Notes: generated by a model from the sequence alone, not told the origin. 64,000 bases of DNA from Pseudolachnospira sp051055405 (GCF_051055405.1 NZ_CP167068.1:1612001-1676000), one strand, 5' to 3'; positions 43,493 to 51,873 are shown, counted from the first letter of the stretch. Made by a program: numbers and translations.

Positions 43493-43708
43493 TTAGCGGC
43501 CGGATTTACCGGACATCTGTCTCTCCTGCGCCTCGATCATCTTCTTAACCATATAACCGCCAACGCTGCCGTTCTGGTAAGAAGTCAGGTTTCCGTTGTA
43601 ACCGTTGGTCAGCGGTACGCCAAGCTCATCGGCTACTTCCATTTTAAAACGATCCAGAGCTTCCTTTGCTTCAGGAACTTCGATTCTTCCAGTAGAATTG
43701 CTAGACAT
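43493..43708 (-). CDS. Alpha/beta-type small acid-soluble spore protein
   Basis: A 71-residue DNA-binding SASP that saturates spore DNA in the forespore. It has KMEVADELGVPL, containing the GPR-protease-type cleavage region, and NLTSYQNGSVGGYMVKKMIE, the C-terminal signature. GGAGGTG precedes the ATG. It has its own forespore-type promoter and a hairpin terminator, so it is a stand-alone transcript. It shows that the organism sporulates or descends from spore-formers. Confidence 0.96.
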   Translation of the reverse strand: MSSNSTGRIEVPEAKEALDRFKMEVADELGVPLTNGYNGNLTSYQNGSVGGYMVKKMIEAQERQMSGKSGR

Positions 43709-43776
43709 AGTAATACACCTCCATAATTCATCTTTTTGCCGCTGTGTTTCGCGGCGTTGTTTGTAAGGTACATTCC

Positions 43777-43803
43777 TAGTATGTTCGATCCGAAAGGAAA
43801 TAC
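43777..43803 (-). promoter_or_regulatory. Sigma-G-like promoter of the ssp gene
   Basis: Minus strand: -10 CATACTA (43777-43783), an exact match to the sigma-G -10 consensus, with GTATT (43799-43803) 15 bp upstream as a -35-like element. The position about 70 bases before the ssp start fits. Confidence 0.65.
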
Positions 43804-43874
43804 ACTGGAAATTCTTATCAATTTTCCGGTAAAAAATGGGACTCTATTTTTTCAAAAAAAAGACGATGGATCCC

Positions 43875-44174
43875 TTATGCTTTGATATCCACACAGCGCC
43901 GCCCTTCACAGTTGGCACGGACAATCTCTGCAATCTTTACATGCTCCGGATGATCCCGGTAGATAATCAGATCCTTCTCTTCCTCCATCTCACAGTAAAG
44001 CGCCAGATCACAATTGCTGCTTTCTAATGGAGGCATACCAACCGAAACCGCAATAAGCCCAGGAATTTTCCCAACCAACGTCGGAAAAGCTTCCGCTAGA
44101 GCCGCTCGAATTTCTACTCTCTTTTCTTCTGAAATTTCTGGTTTGAAATTCCAAGATACGATATGACGAATCAT
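43875..44174 (-). CDS. Dabb (stress-responsive A/B barrel) domain protein
   Basis: A 99-residue dimeric alpha/beta-barrel-type protein with the typical opening MIRHIVSWNFKPEISEEKR and the conserved HPEHVKIAEIVR segment. The family has varied, mostly undefined roles. GGGAGG lies before the ATG. It starts 14 bases after the symporter gene and is probably cotranscribed with it. Confidence 0.88.
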   Translation of the reverse strand: MIRHIVSWNFKPEISEEKRVEIRAALAEAFPTLVGKIPGLIAVSVGMPPLESSNCDLALYCEMEEEKDLIIYRDHPEHVKIAEIVRANCEGRRCVDIKA

Positions 44175-44188
44175 GTCACATTCCTCCC

Positions 44189-45457
44189 TCAGGACTTTTT
44201 CCTCAGTTTAACACCCAAATAAGTATCGGTCAAGGCGATTACCTGCTTTCGAAGGCAAAAAAGGCAAAATAAATTGGGAATGGCAAGCAGCATATTACAA
44301 ATATCCGCGATCCTCCAGATATCCGTCAGTTCGCCAAGGCAGCCTACGACTGTCATGCCAAAAAAGATCGCTAAATAGATTCCTTTTCCCTTTTCCCCGC
44401 AAAGATAAGAAACGCATTCTAGGCCAAAAAAACTCCAGCCAACCAATGTGGATAGAGCAAAGAAAAAAATACTGATGGTGAGAATGCTTCTGCCAAAAAC
44501 ACCAAAAACGCTGGAAAAAGCCGCCAATGTCATATCTGCGCCGTCCACACCAGTATTCCATACGCCAGATACCAAAAGAACAAATCCAGTTACCGTGCAC
44601 ATCACAATGGTATCTAGGAAGACCTCTAAAATCCCCCACATACCTTGCTCTACTGGTTCTTTTACCGTAGATTGAGCATGTGCAATCACCGAGCTGCCAA
44701 GTCCCGCTTCATTGGAAAAGACTCCGCGGGCAATCCCTACTGTCATAGCTCGTAAGGAAAATGCGTCGGATAGAATTAACTGAACCGCAGCGCCCAATTG
44801 ATCTCGAAAATGCCAGAGAATCCAAACCGCGCCGCCCATATAAAATACAGACATAACAGGAACTAAGACGCCGGTGATCGCACCGATACGCTTTCCACCG
44901 CCCTTACAACAAAACCAGATGAAAAAGGCCAGAAAAGGAGCCGTTGCCATCGGCGAGATATTCCAAGTTCCCTGCAGCGCCTGCGCAATGGAATTTGCCT
45001 GGGTCATATTGCCCATGCCAAAAGAAACCAACAAACAGAGAAAGGCGTAGATCAACCCCATGGGCCGGCTGGAAAGCCCCCTCTCCATCGTCATCATCGT
45101 ACCGCCAAGGTAGCCTCCATCGGGCTTTTTCTTTCGATATAGGTGCCCTAGCACCTTCTCCGCATAGGCAGTCATCATCCCAAAAAATGCGGAAACCCAC
45201 ATCCAAAAGATGGTTCCTGGACCGCCTGCGACCAGAGCGGTCGCCACTCCGACAATATTTCCGGTGCCGATAGTTGCAGCCAGAGAAGTACAAAGCGCCT
45301 GCCAGGGACTCATGGCGCCTTCCTGGTCTGCTTCATTCTTACGGAAACAAGTTCCCAGGGTTTTTCGCATCCAAAGAGGAAAATGAAAGAGCTGAAAGCC
45401 GCCGGTAACCCAGGTAAAGTAAATTCCAGCAGCCAAAATCAAAAGCAAAACCAACAT
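44189..45457 (-). CDS. Sodium:alanine/glycine symporter (AGCS family)
   Basis: A 422-residue Na+-coupled amino-acid symporter with about 11 membrane helices. The family signature is ALCTSLAATIGTGNIVGVAT. NEAGLGSSVIAHAQS and FSNEAG-type elements are intact. The frame is open about 90 codons upstream. I set the start at the ATG at 45457 because GGGAG lies six bases upstream, though this gives an N-terminus roughly 10-20 residues shorter than usual. That ribosome site is inside the 3' arm of a terminator-like hairpin, so translation and transcription may both be gated there. Confidence 0.85.
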   Translation of the reverse strand: MLVLLLILAAGIYFTWVTGGFQLFHFPLWMRKTLGTCFRKNEADQEGAMSPWQALCTSLAATIGTGNIVGVATALVAGGPGTIFWMWVSAFFGMMTAYAEKVLGHLYRKKKPDGGYLGGTMMTMERGLSSRPMGLIYAFLCLLVSFGMGNMTQANSIAQALQGTWNISPMATAPFLAFFIWFCCKGGGKRIGAITGVLVPVMSVFYMGGAVWILWHFRDQLGAAVQLILSDAFSLRAMTVGIARGVFSNEAGLGSSVIAHAQSTVKEPVEQGMWGILEVFLDTIVMCTVTGFVLLVSGVWNTGVDGADMTLAAFSSVFGVFGRSILTISIFFFALSTLVGWSFFGLECVSYLCGEKGKGIYLAIFFGMTVVGCLGELTDIWRIADICNMLLAIPNLFCLFCLRKQVIALTDTYLGVKLRKKS

Positions 45458-45503
45458 AAAAAACTCCCGCGTACAGGTTTGTATCACCCTATGCACGCGG
45501 GAG
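45458..45503 (-). terminator. Terminator-like hairpin over the symporter ribosome site
   Basis: Arms CTCCCGCGT (plus-strand 45464-45472) and ACGCGGGAG (45495-45503), with an inner AGG/CCT pair, followed on the minus strand by six Ts (45458-45463) and directly by the symporter ATG. The 3' arm supplies the GGGAG ribosome site. It may be an attenuator for the symporter or the terminator of apbE. Confidence 0.7.
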
Positions 45504-45600
45504 TCTTCTTCATTCACGTTTTTATTATTTTTATTTTTCGTGGGATACGGATATATTCTATCATTTACCATAACAATGAGAGGTATCCCTATCCCCAAAA

Positions 45601-46632
45601 TCATTCCTGCCGAACCATGTATGTCTCGGTTCCCTCGGCGGCAGTAAATCTTCCATCCAGGTTTTCCGTGTAATAGATAGCGCCATCTTTTAAAATCCAG
45701 ATCACGCCGATGTCTTCCTTTTGTCTCCAAGCCTGTATGGAAGCATCCAGCCCCATTACAAAATAAGCGGTGGAAAGAGCGTCCGCCTGAAAGCCGCTTT
45801 CCGATACAATCGTCACCGATTCCAATTCGTTGTCTGCGGGATAACCAGTCGCGCTATCGATAATATGATGATATTTTTTCCCATCCTTTTCAAAATAACG
45901 CTGATATGTCCCAGAGGTAACGATTGCCTCGTCCTTTGCGGTTAAAATGGCCGCCACTTCCTCAGAAAATGGCTTCTGAACTCCGATCCGCCAGGCGCTC
46001 CCATCTTCTCTCGTTCCATAGGCATAGATATTTCCGCCTAGTTTTAAAAGCGCGGAAGAAATTTGTTGTTCTTTCAAGACTGCCACGCAACGGTCTGTCA
46101 GATATCCCTTGCCGACAGCGCCCATGTCAAGGGCCATTCCGGGCAAAAGCTGAATTTGATTTCGCTCTATCTGAATCTCTTTCCAGTCGATCTTTTTCAT
46201 CAGATCCTTTAGGATTTCCCCATTGGGGATATGGTAGTCGCCGTTCGGAAATCCCCAAGCCTGAGTCACCGGATATAATGCGATGTTCAAGGCTCCATCG
46301 GTTTCTTTCGCTACGGAAAGACATCGAACAATCACATCCGCCAAATCCTCGCTGATCTCCAAACGCTCCCCGTCCGATTGATTCAGCCGATACAATTCGC
46401 TGCTGGCATCGGTTGCCGAGAGCATAAGATTTACCTGATCGACTTCCTTTCGCAGCAAGTCAAATATCTCGCTGTCGGAATCCGTCAAAACCTGAAACGT
46501 CAAAATGGTATCCATCGCATAGACCGTGGACTCCTGATACTCTTTCCGCTGGGAACAGCCGGAGGCTGCCGTTACCAGTGAAAGACACAGAAGCAATACC
46601 ACAAAGCCTTGCCGCCTGTTTCGTTTGCCCAT
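45601..46632 (-). CDS. apbE: FAD:protein FMN transferase (ApbE), lipoprotein
   Basis: A 343-residue exported flavin transferase that links FMN to threonine in target proteins such as RnfG-type subunits. A lipoprotein signal peptide ends in the lipobox TAASGC at about residue 26. MDMGAVGKGYLTDR-type and YHHIIDSATGYPAD motifs form the Mg/FAD site. GGAAGGGCGG precedes the ATG. Its flavoprotein targets are not in the window. It lies in a minus-strand run with the EIIC-like gene and the symporter. Confidence 0.93.
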   Translation of the reverse strand: MGKRNRRQGFVVLLLCLSLVTAASGCSQRKEYQESTVYAMDTILTFQVLTDSDSEIFDLLRKEVDQVNLMLSATDASSELYRLNQSDGERLEISEDLADVIVRCLSVAKETDGALNIALYPVTQAWGFPNGDYHIPNGEILKDLMKKIDWKEIQIERNQIQLLPGMALDMGAVGKGYLTDRCVAVLKEQQISSALLKLGGNIYAYGTREDGSAWRIGVQKPFSEEVAAILTAKDEAIVTSGTYQRYFEKDGKKYHHIIDSATGYPADNELESVTIVSESGFQADALSTAYFVMGLDASIQAWRQKEDIGVIWILKDGAIYYTENLDGRFTAAEGTETYMVRQE

Positions 46633-46665
46633 ATCCGCCCTTCCATGGGGCTGCCGAAAAGTGAA

Positions 46666-47817
46666 TCAGCCCAAATCCAATTTCAAATCATTTTCTTTAA
46701 TCCAGCCATTTTTCCGCAGCGGCAATGCAAACAGCCAGGTCAAAACAGCCGGCAGTACAATGGAAATCAGCAAAAGGCTGCCCCACTCGACTACGCCCGG
46801 CGTAACCGCGCTCTCTCCGAGCGCCAACGCTCGTTCCGATGGATTGGCCCATCCCATAATAACGCCGATGGGGCCGACCAAACCGCAGGTACCCATACCG
46901 GATGATACGGGCGTTCCATTCATCTTCAACTGAAAAACACAAGTTGCCAATGGTCCTGTCACCGCAGAGGCCAGGGTCGGCGGAATCCAAATTTTCCAAT
47001 TTTTTAAGATGTTTGGAATCTGAAGCATCGATGTACCAAGTCCTTGAGCCGCCAGGCCGCCAAGTCCATTTTCCCGGTAGCTCATCACAGCAAAGCCGAC
47101 CATCTGAGCGCAGCAGCCGGCTACCGCCGCGCCGCCCGCCAGGCCAACGAGGCCAAAGGTCGCACAGATCGCCGCCGAACTGATGGGAAGCGTCAACGCA
47201 ATGCCGACCAGCACGGAGACCACAATCCCCATGAAAAATGGCTGCAGTTCCGTAGCCCACATAATCGCGTAGCCCACTGAGCTTGCTCCCTTGCCGATCG
47301 CAGGCGCCACCAGCATCGCTAAAACAACGCCTACCACAATCGTAACAAATGGCGTCACCAACAGATCGATCTTGGTTTCCTTTGACACCATCTTTCCCAC
47401 TTCAGCAGCGATAATCGTAATAATCAAGACGGCTAAAGGTCCGCCGGCCCCGCCGAGGTCATTGGTGGCTTGTCCCACTGCTACAAGAGAAAACAGTACC
47501 AAGGGAGGCGCTTGCAGCGCGTTTCCGATGGCTACCGCCATGGCAGCGCCAGTTACAGCGGTAGCAAAGCCGCCAATCGCCACCAGCTTCACTGCCAGAT
47601 AATCCAGGACGCCAACCGAAGATGCCGTCGCTAGGTCAATCGTAGAATCTCCGATATTTTGTCCAATGGTTTTGATAATGGTCCCAATCAGCAAAGAGGC
47701 AAATAGCCCTAAGGCCATTGCCCCTAATGCGTCAATCCCATATCGTTTTGCTGAAAATACAATGTTTTTCCTCTTCAGAAAGGCAGAAAAGCCCTTCTGA
47801 TTCTCCAAATTCTCCAT
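46666..47817 (-). CDS. PTS EIIC-2/PfoR-like membrane protein
   Basis: A 383-residue protein with about ten hydrophobic segments, rich in Gly and Ala (GAMALGLFASLLIGTIIKT, QATNDLGGAGGPLAVL, GLVGPIGVIMGW). It matches the PTS_EIIC_2 family, to which the C. perfringens PfoR protein belongs. No IIA or IIB domain or phosphorylation histidine is evident, so sugar transport is doubtful. The start at 47817 has AGGTG seven bases upstream. The gap to the upstream lipoprotein gene is 45 bases. Confidence 0.82.
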   Translation of the reverse strand: MENLENQKGFSAFLKRKNIVFSAKRYGIDALGAMALGLFASLLIGTIIKTIGQNIGDSTIDLATASSVGVLDYLAVKLVAIGGFATAVTGAAMAVAIGNALQAPPLVLFSLVAVGQATNDLGGAGGPLAVLIITIIAAEVGKMVSKETKIDLLVTPFVTIVVGVVLAMLVAPAIGKGASSVGYAIMWATELQPFFMGIVVSVLVGIALTLPISSAAICATFGLVGLAGGAAVAGCCAQMVGFAVMSYRENGLGGLAAQGLGTSMLQIPNILKNWKIWIPPTLASAVTGPLATCVFQLKMNGTPVSSGMGTCGLVGPIGVIMGWANPSERALALGESAVTPGVVEWGSLLLISIVLPAVLTWLFALPLRKNGWIKENDLKLDLG

Positions 47818-47862
47818 ATTTCTGCACCTGCTTCCTGTTTTTCTAGGCGAGGTTTCAATCAC

Positions 47863-48762
47863 TCACCCGAAATAATACAGTCCGTCAAAGTAATCCTGGG
47901 CAGACTCCGATTTGCCATCCACCAGGATTTGACCGAACTCCCCTATGGGAACCTGAAGCCAGCCTTCCTCTCCGGTTTCAACGTCCTGCAAGCAGACCCA
48001 CTGCCGATTGTCCGTTCCAAGGACAATTAGCCGGGCGCCAACGTCAACCGTCATCGTATAAGCGTTCCCCGACGCGTTTCCGGTCAGGCGAACCACCTTT
48101 CGTGCTGTCACTTCGTTTCCCATCGGATAAAATTCCCTGGGTACTTCGGTAAGAATTCCGTTCACCAGGGTGAAGTCTTGTTCCAGATAAAAACTCTGGA
48201 AAACTTCGCTGTCTCCGATCGCTGTCACCAACCGTTCTTCGGGCTGTACACGGTAGGAGGTAATCACCCCGTTTAAAACCCCGGCTGGCTCCAGTTCGTC
48301 CTGCTGGTACACATATACATGAGAATAAACATCCGCATTCGACCCTCGGTCTTCCACCAAAATCTGAAGCGTCGTCCCATCTATACTCATTGCATAGATT
48401 TTTCCGGTCAGCTTGTCGCCGCTGCCTTCTATTTCCGCATCCCCGATTTTCAAGTTAAATCCCTTTCCATTCGGATCGGTAACCTGATAGTTTATCGTCT
48501 CTGCGGTGCCATTTCCATCCAAATCATATTCACAGGGAACTATGAGCTCTTTGATTAAGCCGGTATATACCGGGGCTTTCGGCTCTACCTCTGTTGTCTG
48601 TATCATAACAGAAGAATCCGTGCTTAAACTTTCCTCCGCTATTGCCTCCGTAGTCGGGATTTCCATCGTAGCAGGCGCTTCGTCCACCGGACCTTTGCTG
48701 CCGCAGCCGCCCAGGAAAACAAATGCCAGAATGAAAAAATAAGTCCATCCCATCTTTCGCAT
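47863..48762 (-). CDS. Unknown lipoprotein with DxDGNG segment
   Basis: A 299-residue exported protein. Hydrophobic signal WTYFFILAFVFLGGC ends in a lipobox (Cys about 21), then a Thr/Glu/Ser-rich linker follows (about 25-60). A beta-rich body contains CEYDLDGNGTAETINY, a calcium-loop or VCBS-like element. A C-terminal part resembles an SH3-type fold (RLIVLGTDNRQWVCLQD). The start is uncertain among three nearby ATGs; 48762 is used because AAAGG lies upstream. The function is unknown. Confidence 0.75.
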   Translation of the reverse strand: MRKMGWTYFFILAFVFLGGCGSKGPVDEAPATMEIPTTEAIAEESLSTDSSVMIQTTEVEPKAPVYTGLIKELIVPCEYDLDGNGTAETINYQVTDPNGKGFNLKIGDAEIEGSGDKLTGKIYAMSIDGTTLQILVEDRGSNADVYSHVYVYQQDELEPAGVLNGVITSYRVQPEERLVTAIGDSEVFQSFYLEQDFTLVNGILTEVPREFYPMGNEVTARKVVRLTGNASGNAYTMTVDVGARLIVLGTDNRQWVCLQDVETGEEGWLQVPIGEFGQILVDGKSESAQDYFDGLYYFG

Positions 48763-48919
48763 CCAAAGTTCCAACCTTTCTGCATTCAATGTATTCATCA
48801 TAGCAATTGGAACAGGATTTTCGCAGAAGAAAATCTTAGTGATTTCTTAATTTTGCAGATTGATGCCGCGTTCTCTCGCTTTCCGCATCAAGAAAATGCA
48901 ACATGCACAGCTAGATGGA

Positions 48920-48948
48920 ATTATACTAGGAAAGTGGAGTTTCGTCAA
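48920..48948 (-). promoter_or_regulatory. Sigma-A promoter of the lipoprotein operon
   Basis: Minus strand: -35 TTGACG (48943-48948), 17-bp spacer, perfect -10 TATAAT (48920-48925). The leader of about 150 bases contains a hairpin with TTGATGC and GCATCAA arms, which I do not recognise. Confidence 0.75.
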
Positions 48949-49061
48949 GCGCGGTGCATTTTTTAACCGCAGGCAAAAGCGTATTTCCACGAGGTGATTC
49001 CTATTCTATTTCCATATATTACCAGCTCTAACCTCTGCGGTTGTATTATATAATATATCCT

Positions 49062-49292
49062 ATGAGACTGACAGACTGCGAACGTATTATCATGAATATC
49101 ATATGGGCCGCCGATCATGATCTCGCATTGTATGAGATTGTGGAGGTGCTGAATGCTGACGGGCGATACTGGAGAGAAACCGCGATATCGGCCTTTTTGC
49201 GGCGTCTGCGCGCGAAAGAGGTTATTACCCGTTACCGGAAAAAAGGAGTTACCTTCTACCGACCGATCAAGGAAAATGAGGATTTAAAATAA
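49062..49292 (+). CDS. Short BlaI/MecI-like winged-helix protein
   Basis: A 76-residue protein matching the N-terminal DNA-binding domain of BlaI/MecI repressors (MRLTDCERIIMNIIWAA, then ALYEIVEVLN and the wing ITRYRKKGVTFYRP). The family usually has about 50 more residues for dimerisation and for cleavage by BlaR1; these are missing. No BlaR1 or beta-lactamase is nearby. There is no ribosome site. A TATAAT at 49049-49054 lies eight bases before the ATG, so the message could be leaderless. It may be a remnant. Confidence 0.6.
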   Translation: MRLTDCERIIMNIIWAADHDLALYEIVEVLNADGRYWRETAISAFLRRLRAKEVITRYRKKGVTFYRPIKENEDLK

Positions 49293-49323
49293 GAAAAGAC
49301 TTTCGCTTAGCGGAACGTTTTTA

Positions 49324-49359
49324 ATTTCATAGGAATTCCGTCGGGATTTCCTATGAAAT
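49324..49359. repeat. Dispersed palindrome, copy 1
   Basis: A 36-bp imperfect inverted repeat with outer arms ATTTCATAGGAA and TTCCTATGAAAT. The same arms form a perfect hairpin at 62067-62103, making a dispersed intergenic element. Confidence 0.7.
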
Positions 49360-49367
49360 TTAAAAAT

Positions 49368-49393
49368 AAAACCTGCGGAATACCGCAGGTTTT
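49368..49393. terminator. Bidirectional terminator of ssrA and the BlaI-like gene
   Basis: Perfect 11-bp arms AAAACCTGCGG and CCGCAGGTTTT around AATA. On the minus strand it follows the tmRNA 3' end by a few bases and ends in TTTTATTTTT. Confidence 0.88.
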
Positions 49394-49397
49394 ATTA

Positions 49398-49744
49398 TGG
49401 AGCTGAGGGGAATCGAACCCCTGTCCGAAGACCCTTCCACTTAGATTTCTCCCATCACAGCCGCCGTTTTTTCATTCCCTCCGGAAAGCGCCCGGCAGCA
49501 GGCTCTTTCCTTTAGTAGCTTCATTTCTACTTATTTCCCGGCAAAGCTTAGGGGAAACAGTGCCTCACAGTTCATGATGCCGGTGATTCCGGCTGTGAGC
49601 AACCGGAGTCCGACAGCAGCACTTAGGCTGCGTACGCTAACTGATCGTCTGCGTTTGTATTTAAGTTTTCCGTTTTGATACGCGGCCACGGTCCGCGGAT
49701 GGCTATCCGAGCTTCTAAACCCCCGTCGAAACCAGTACAACCCC
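49398..49744 (-). ncRNA. ssrA: tmRNA
   Basis: Transfer-messenger RNA for ribosome rescue. The 5' GGGGUUG pairs with the 3' CAGCUCC to form the acceptor stem. The T-arm carries GGGUUCGAUUCCCC, and the 5' region has CUGGUUUCGACGGGGG. The tag frame ends NADDQLAYAA before TAA (plus-strand 49623-49655), a hydrophobic C-terminus of the usual degradation type. The exact resume codon is uncertain. The terminal CCA is not encoded and must be added. Length is 347 nt. Confidence 0.96.
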
Positions 49745-49776
49745 TGGTTTAAAACGAAAAGTTAGTGATTTGCTAT

Positions 49777-49805
49777 ATTATATAGAATAAAAGTTCACTT
49801 GTCAA
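49777..49805 (-). promoter_or_regulatory. Sigma-A promoter of ssrA
   Basis: Minus strand: perfect TTGACA (49800-49805), 17-bp spacer, perfect TATAAT (49777-49782). The -35 contains the TGA stop codon of the upstream oxidoreductase gene. The start site would lie about 26 bases before the mature tmRNA 5' end. Confidence 0.9.
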
Positions 49806-50902
49806 GTACCAGCAGAAGACAGCAGCCGAGGTTCCGCGCCTATTCCAGCAAATACCTGAACAATATGCGTGGCAAACGCCTCCGCCTGCTTCTCGATTTC
49901 CGGGATTTCCCGAATACTGCCCGGCTCATTTGCCGTTTCCAATACGGCAAAACGAGGGGGGAGCAAAAATGCCTTGTTCATATTTAAGCTGCTGATCAAT
50001 TGGCTTGCTACGATATCACCTCCGCTGTATCCGGATACCACAATGCCAAACATATATTTTTCATAGAAAGGTTTGATCCGAAAAAGAGCGGTCAAACGGT
50101 TGATAAAAGCTGCAATATTGGCGCTGACGGAATCATTGTAATTGGGACAAAGCAAAAGAAGGCCGCTGCAGTTTTGAACGGCAGGATAAACCTCTTCCAC
50201 CATGGCGCCGCCATAATAACAACTCCCCTTCTCGCTAAAATGCATACACATTTTATAAGGGCAGCCCGTGCAGTCAAAAATCTGTCCATTTCGAAGAGAA
50301 ATCTCTTTTACGCCGACACCGGTTAGATTTTTTTTCACCATCTCCCAAAAAGTCCAGGTATTGGACGTATGAAAATGACTGGCGTGGAGTACCAAAAGTT
50401 CTGGATGATCATATTTTGGCGCCTGATAAGAACAAATCCGCACCGCCAACTCCTTTACCGCGAGACGATACGCCTCCATCCAATCTACTCCCTGGTTTCT
50501 CGCCTGGATTCGGAAATTCTGCAAAGAACCAGTGGCCTCTACCAACGGTTTTCCCGGAAAGATGCAGCCGGCTTGATTCGCTGCAAAAACCAGGTCTCGC
50601 GCCGTAGATTTTGTATAAATCTCGTGTACGCCGTCCACAATCACGCCGCCCACCATGCCGTCAAACAGATGAGGACTCCGGCGAATCTTGGCAAGCATCC
50701 GCGTATACTCTAAATTTGTCCCTGTCTCGTCGAGAGAAATCACAAACAGCAGCCGCGAAGCAGAAATTTGTGTGAGCTCCTCTGTTCGAAACAGCCATCG
50801 ATACTCTCCGCCCGGTTTTAAAGCACGGCTTAGAATATCACGCAACCGCGGCGATACCAATCCCGGATGTTCCGCAGGACAGATGATTTCGATTCGGTTC
50901 AT
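49802..50902 (-). CDS. Flavodoxin-fold, cysteine-bearing NAD(P)H oxidoreductase-like protein
   Basis: A 366-residue two-part protein. The N-terminal about 160 residues are unrecognised. The C-terminal part (about 165-345) looks like the FMN-reductase/iron-sulfur flavoprotein family. It has an FMN-phosphate loop at LHASHFHTSNTWTF, a CTGCPYKMC cluster with a further Cys nine residues on, and the LLLCPNYNDSVSANIAAFIN flavin loop. It is probably an electron-transfer or reductase partner. The ATG at 50902 overlaps the dehydrogenase-like gene by four bases. It is the last gene of the 1607-residue-protein operon. Confidence 0.78.
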   Translation of the reverse strand: MNRIEIICPAEHPGLVSPRLRDILSRALKPGGEYRWLFRTEELTQISASRLLFVISLDETGTNLEYTRMLAKIRRSPHLFDGMVGGVIVDGVHEIYTKSTARDLVFAANQAGCIFPGKPLVEATGSLQNFRIQARNQGVDWMEAYRLAVKELAVRICSYQAPKYDHPELLVLHASHFHTSNTWTFWEMVKKNLTGVGVKEISLRNGQIFDCTGCPYKMCMHFSEKGSCYYGGAMVEEVYPAVQNCSGLLLLCPNYNDSVSANIAAFINRLTALFRIKPFYEKYMFGIVVSGYSGGDIVASQLISSLNMNKAFLLPPRFAVLETANEPGSIREIPEIEKQAEAFATHIVQVFAGIGAEPRLLSSAGT

Positions 50903-51873
50903 AGGCAATCCAACTCCTTTAAATTCCGGTAAGAAATCTCCAATCGGGCAAATAATTCATCCGGTAATTTCGGATTTTCCACCTCGATGCCATGTTCCGT
51001 CAAACGATTTTTCGCCCCAAAAAACACTTCTCCGAAAGCGCTGGAGCTATAATGCCACCGTCCGGATAGAACCGCCAAAATAGAAAGCGCTCCAGAAGAA
51101 AGCGCCGGCGCCAGATATGGCTTGTAACCAAGTTCCCGCACGCGAAGATTTGCCGATGAGGTTAGGGTGGTCAATTCCCGTGAAACTGCATCATCATAGT
51201 GGGACAAACTATTCGCAATAATCAAGTCCTCCCCGTGAGGACCAAAAGCTGCCCCTTCCGTCAAATAAGAAGAAAATCGAGAATCACGCTCCGCATAATA
51301 AGCCGCGCGGGCGTTCATCACGCCGAGCCCAAAGCCTTTGATCTGCTCTGCCGCCAATCCAGCAGACGCCGCAGTCCGGCACAAAGGATCTACCGGGTCT
51401 GAGATGACCGCAAACAATCCGGAAAAACGCGCCTTTGCCGCCTCCCCCGCAATTTCCCGTATCAATCCTGCGTTCGCCTGATACTGCGCCATCCGCACAT
51501 CCCCCACGGATTCTTCTACAGGCGGTACGCCGAGAGACGCGCAGAACAAAAAGACATCGCATTGAAAAAGTTCCTGGCGTTTTAACACACGGACCGGCGG
51601 AAAACGGCGGAGCATATCACCCTCCCGGATCTGATTCATTTCCATTTCATATCGGGCAGCCATCGTTTCCCGGATATCATAGATGCCGATCTCTTCTATT
51701 TGGTCTCCGCCTAAAAGCTTGAGTCCCGTCAAAAGCGTGCCTCCGACGTCGCCGAGGGCAAATAAATGGAGAGTTTTTCTCTCTTTCTTCATCCATGCAA
51801 ATTGCACCAGACTACCGATTCGAAATATATCTTCTCCTAATCCCAGCTGGAACAGATCGCTCAATCGTTTCAT
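50899..51873 (-). CDS. Lactate/malate-dehydrogenase-like protein
   Basis: A 324-residue protein with the outline of the LDH/MDH family. The nucleotide loop is LFALGDVGGTLLTG (37-50), an acidic residue ends strand two (IYDIRET), ISDPVDPLC (157-165) stands in place of the NPVD loop, and a catalytic-type His213 lies in FGPHGED. The family arginines are not clearly in place, and the N-terminus has about 30 extra residues, so the substrate is uncertain. It is coupled by four-base overlaps to both the giant gene upstream and the flavodoxin-like gene downstream. Confidence 0.75.
   Translation of the reverse strand: MKRLSDLFQLGLGEDIFRIGSLVQFAWMKKERKTLHLFALGDVGGTLLTGLKLLGGDQIEEIGIYDIRETMAARYEMEMNQIREGDMLRRFPPVRVLKRQELFQCDVFLFCASLGVPPVEESVGDVRMAQYQANAGLIREIAGEAAKARFSGLFAVISDPVDPLCRTAASAGLAAEQIKGFGLGVMNARAAYYAERDSRFSSYLTEGAAFGPHGEDLIIANSLSHYDDAVSRELTTLTSSANLRVRELGYKPYLAPALSSGALSILAVLSGRWHYSSSAFGEVFFGAKNRLTEHGIEVENPKLPDELFARLEISYRNLKELDCL

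Noticed and set aside
49398..49460. Stand-alone tRNA-like 3' end
   Set aside because: The T-arm and acceptor belong to tmRNA, whose 5' partner is found about 300 bases away.
49531..49740. 69-codon minus-strand ORF
   Set aside because: It lies within tmRNA.
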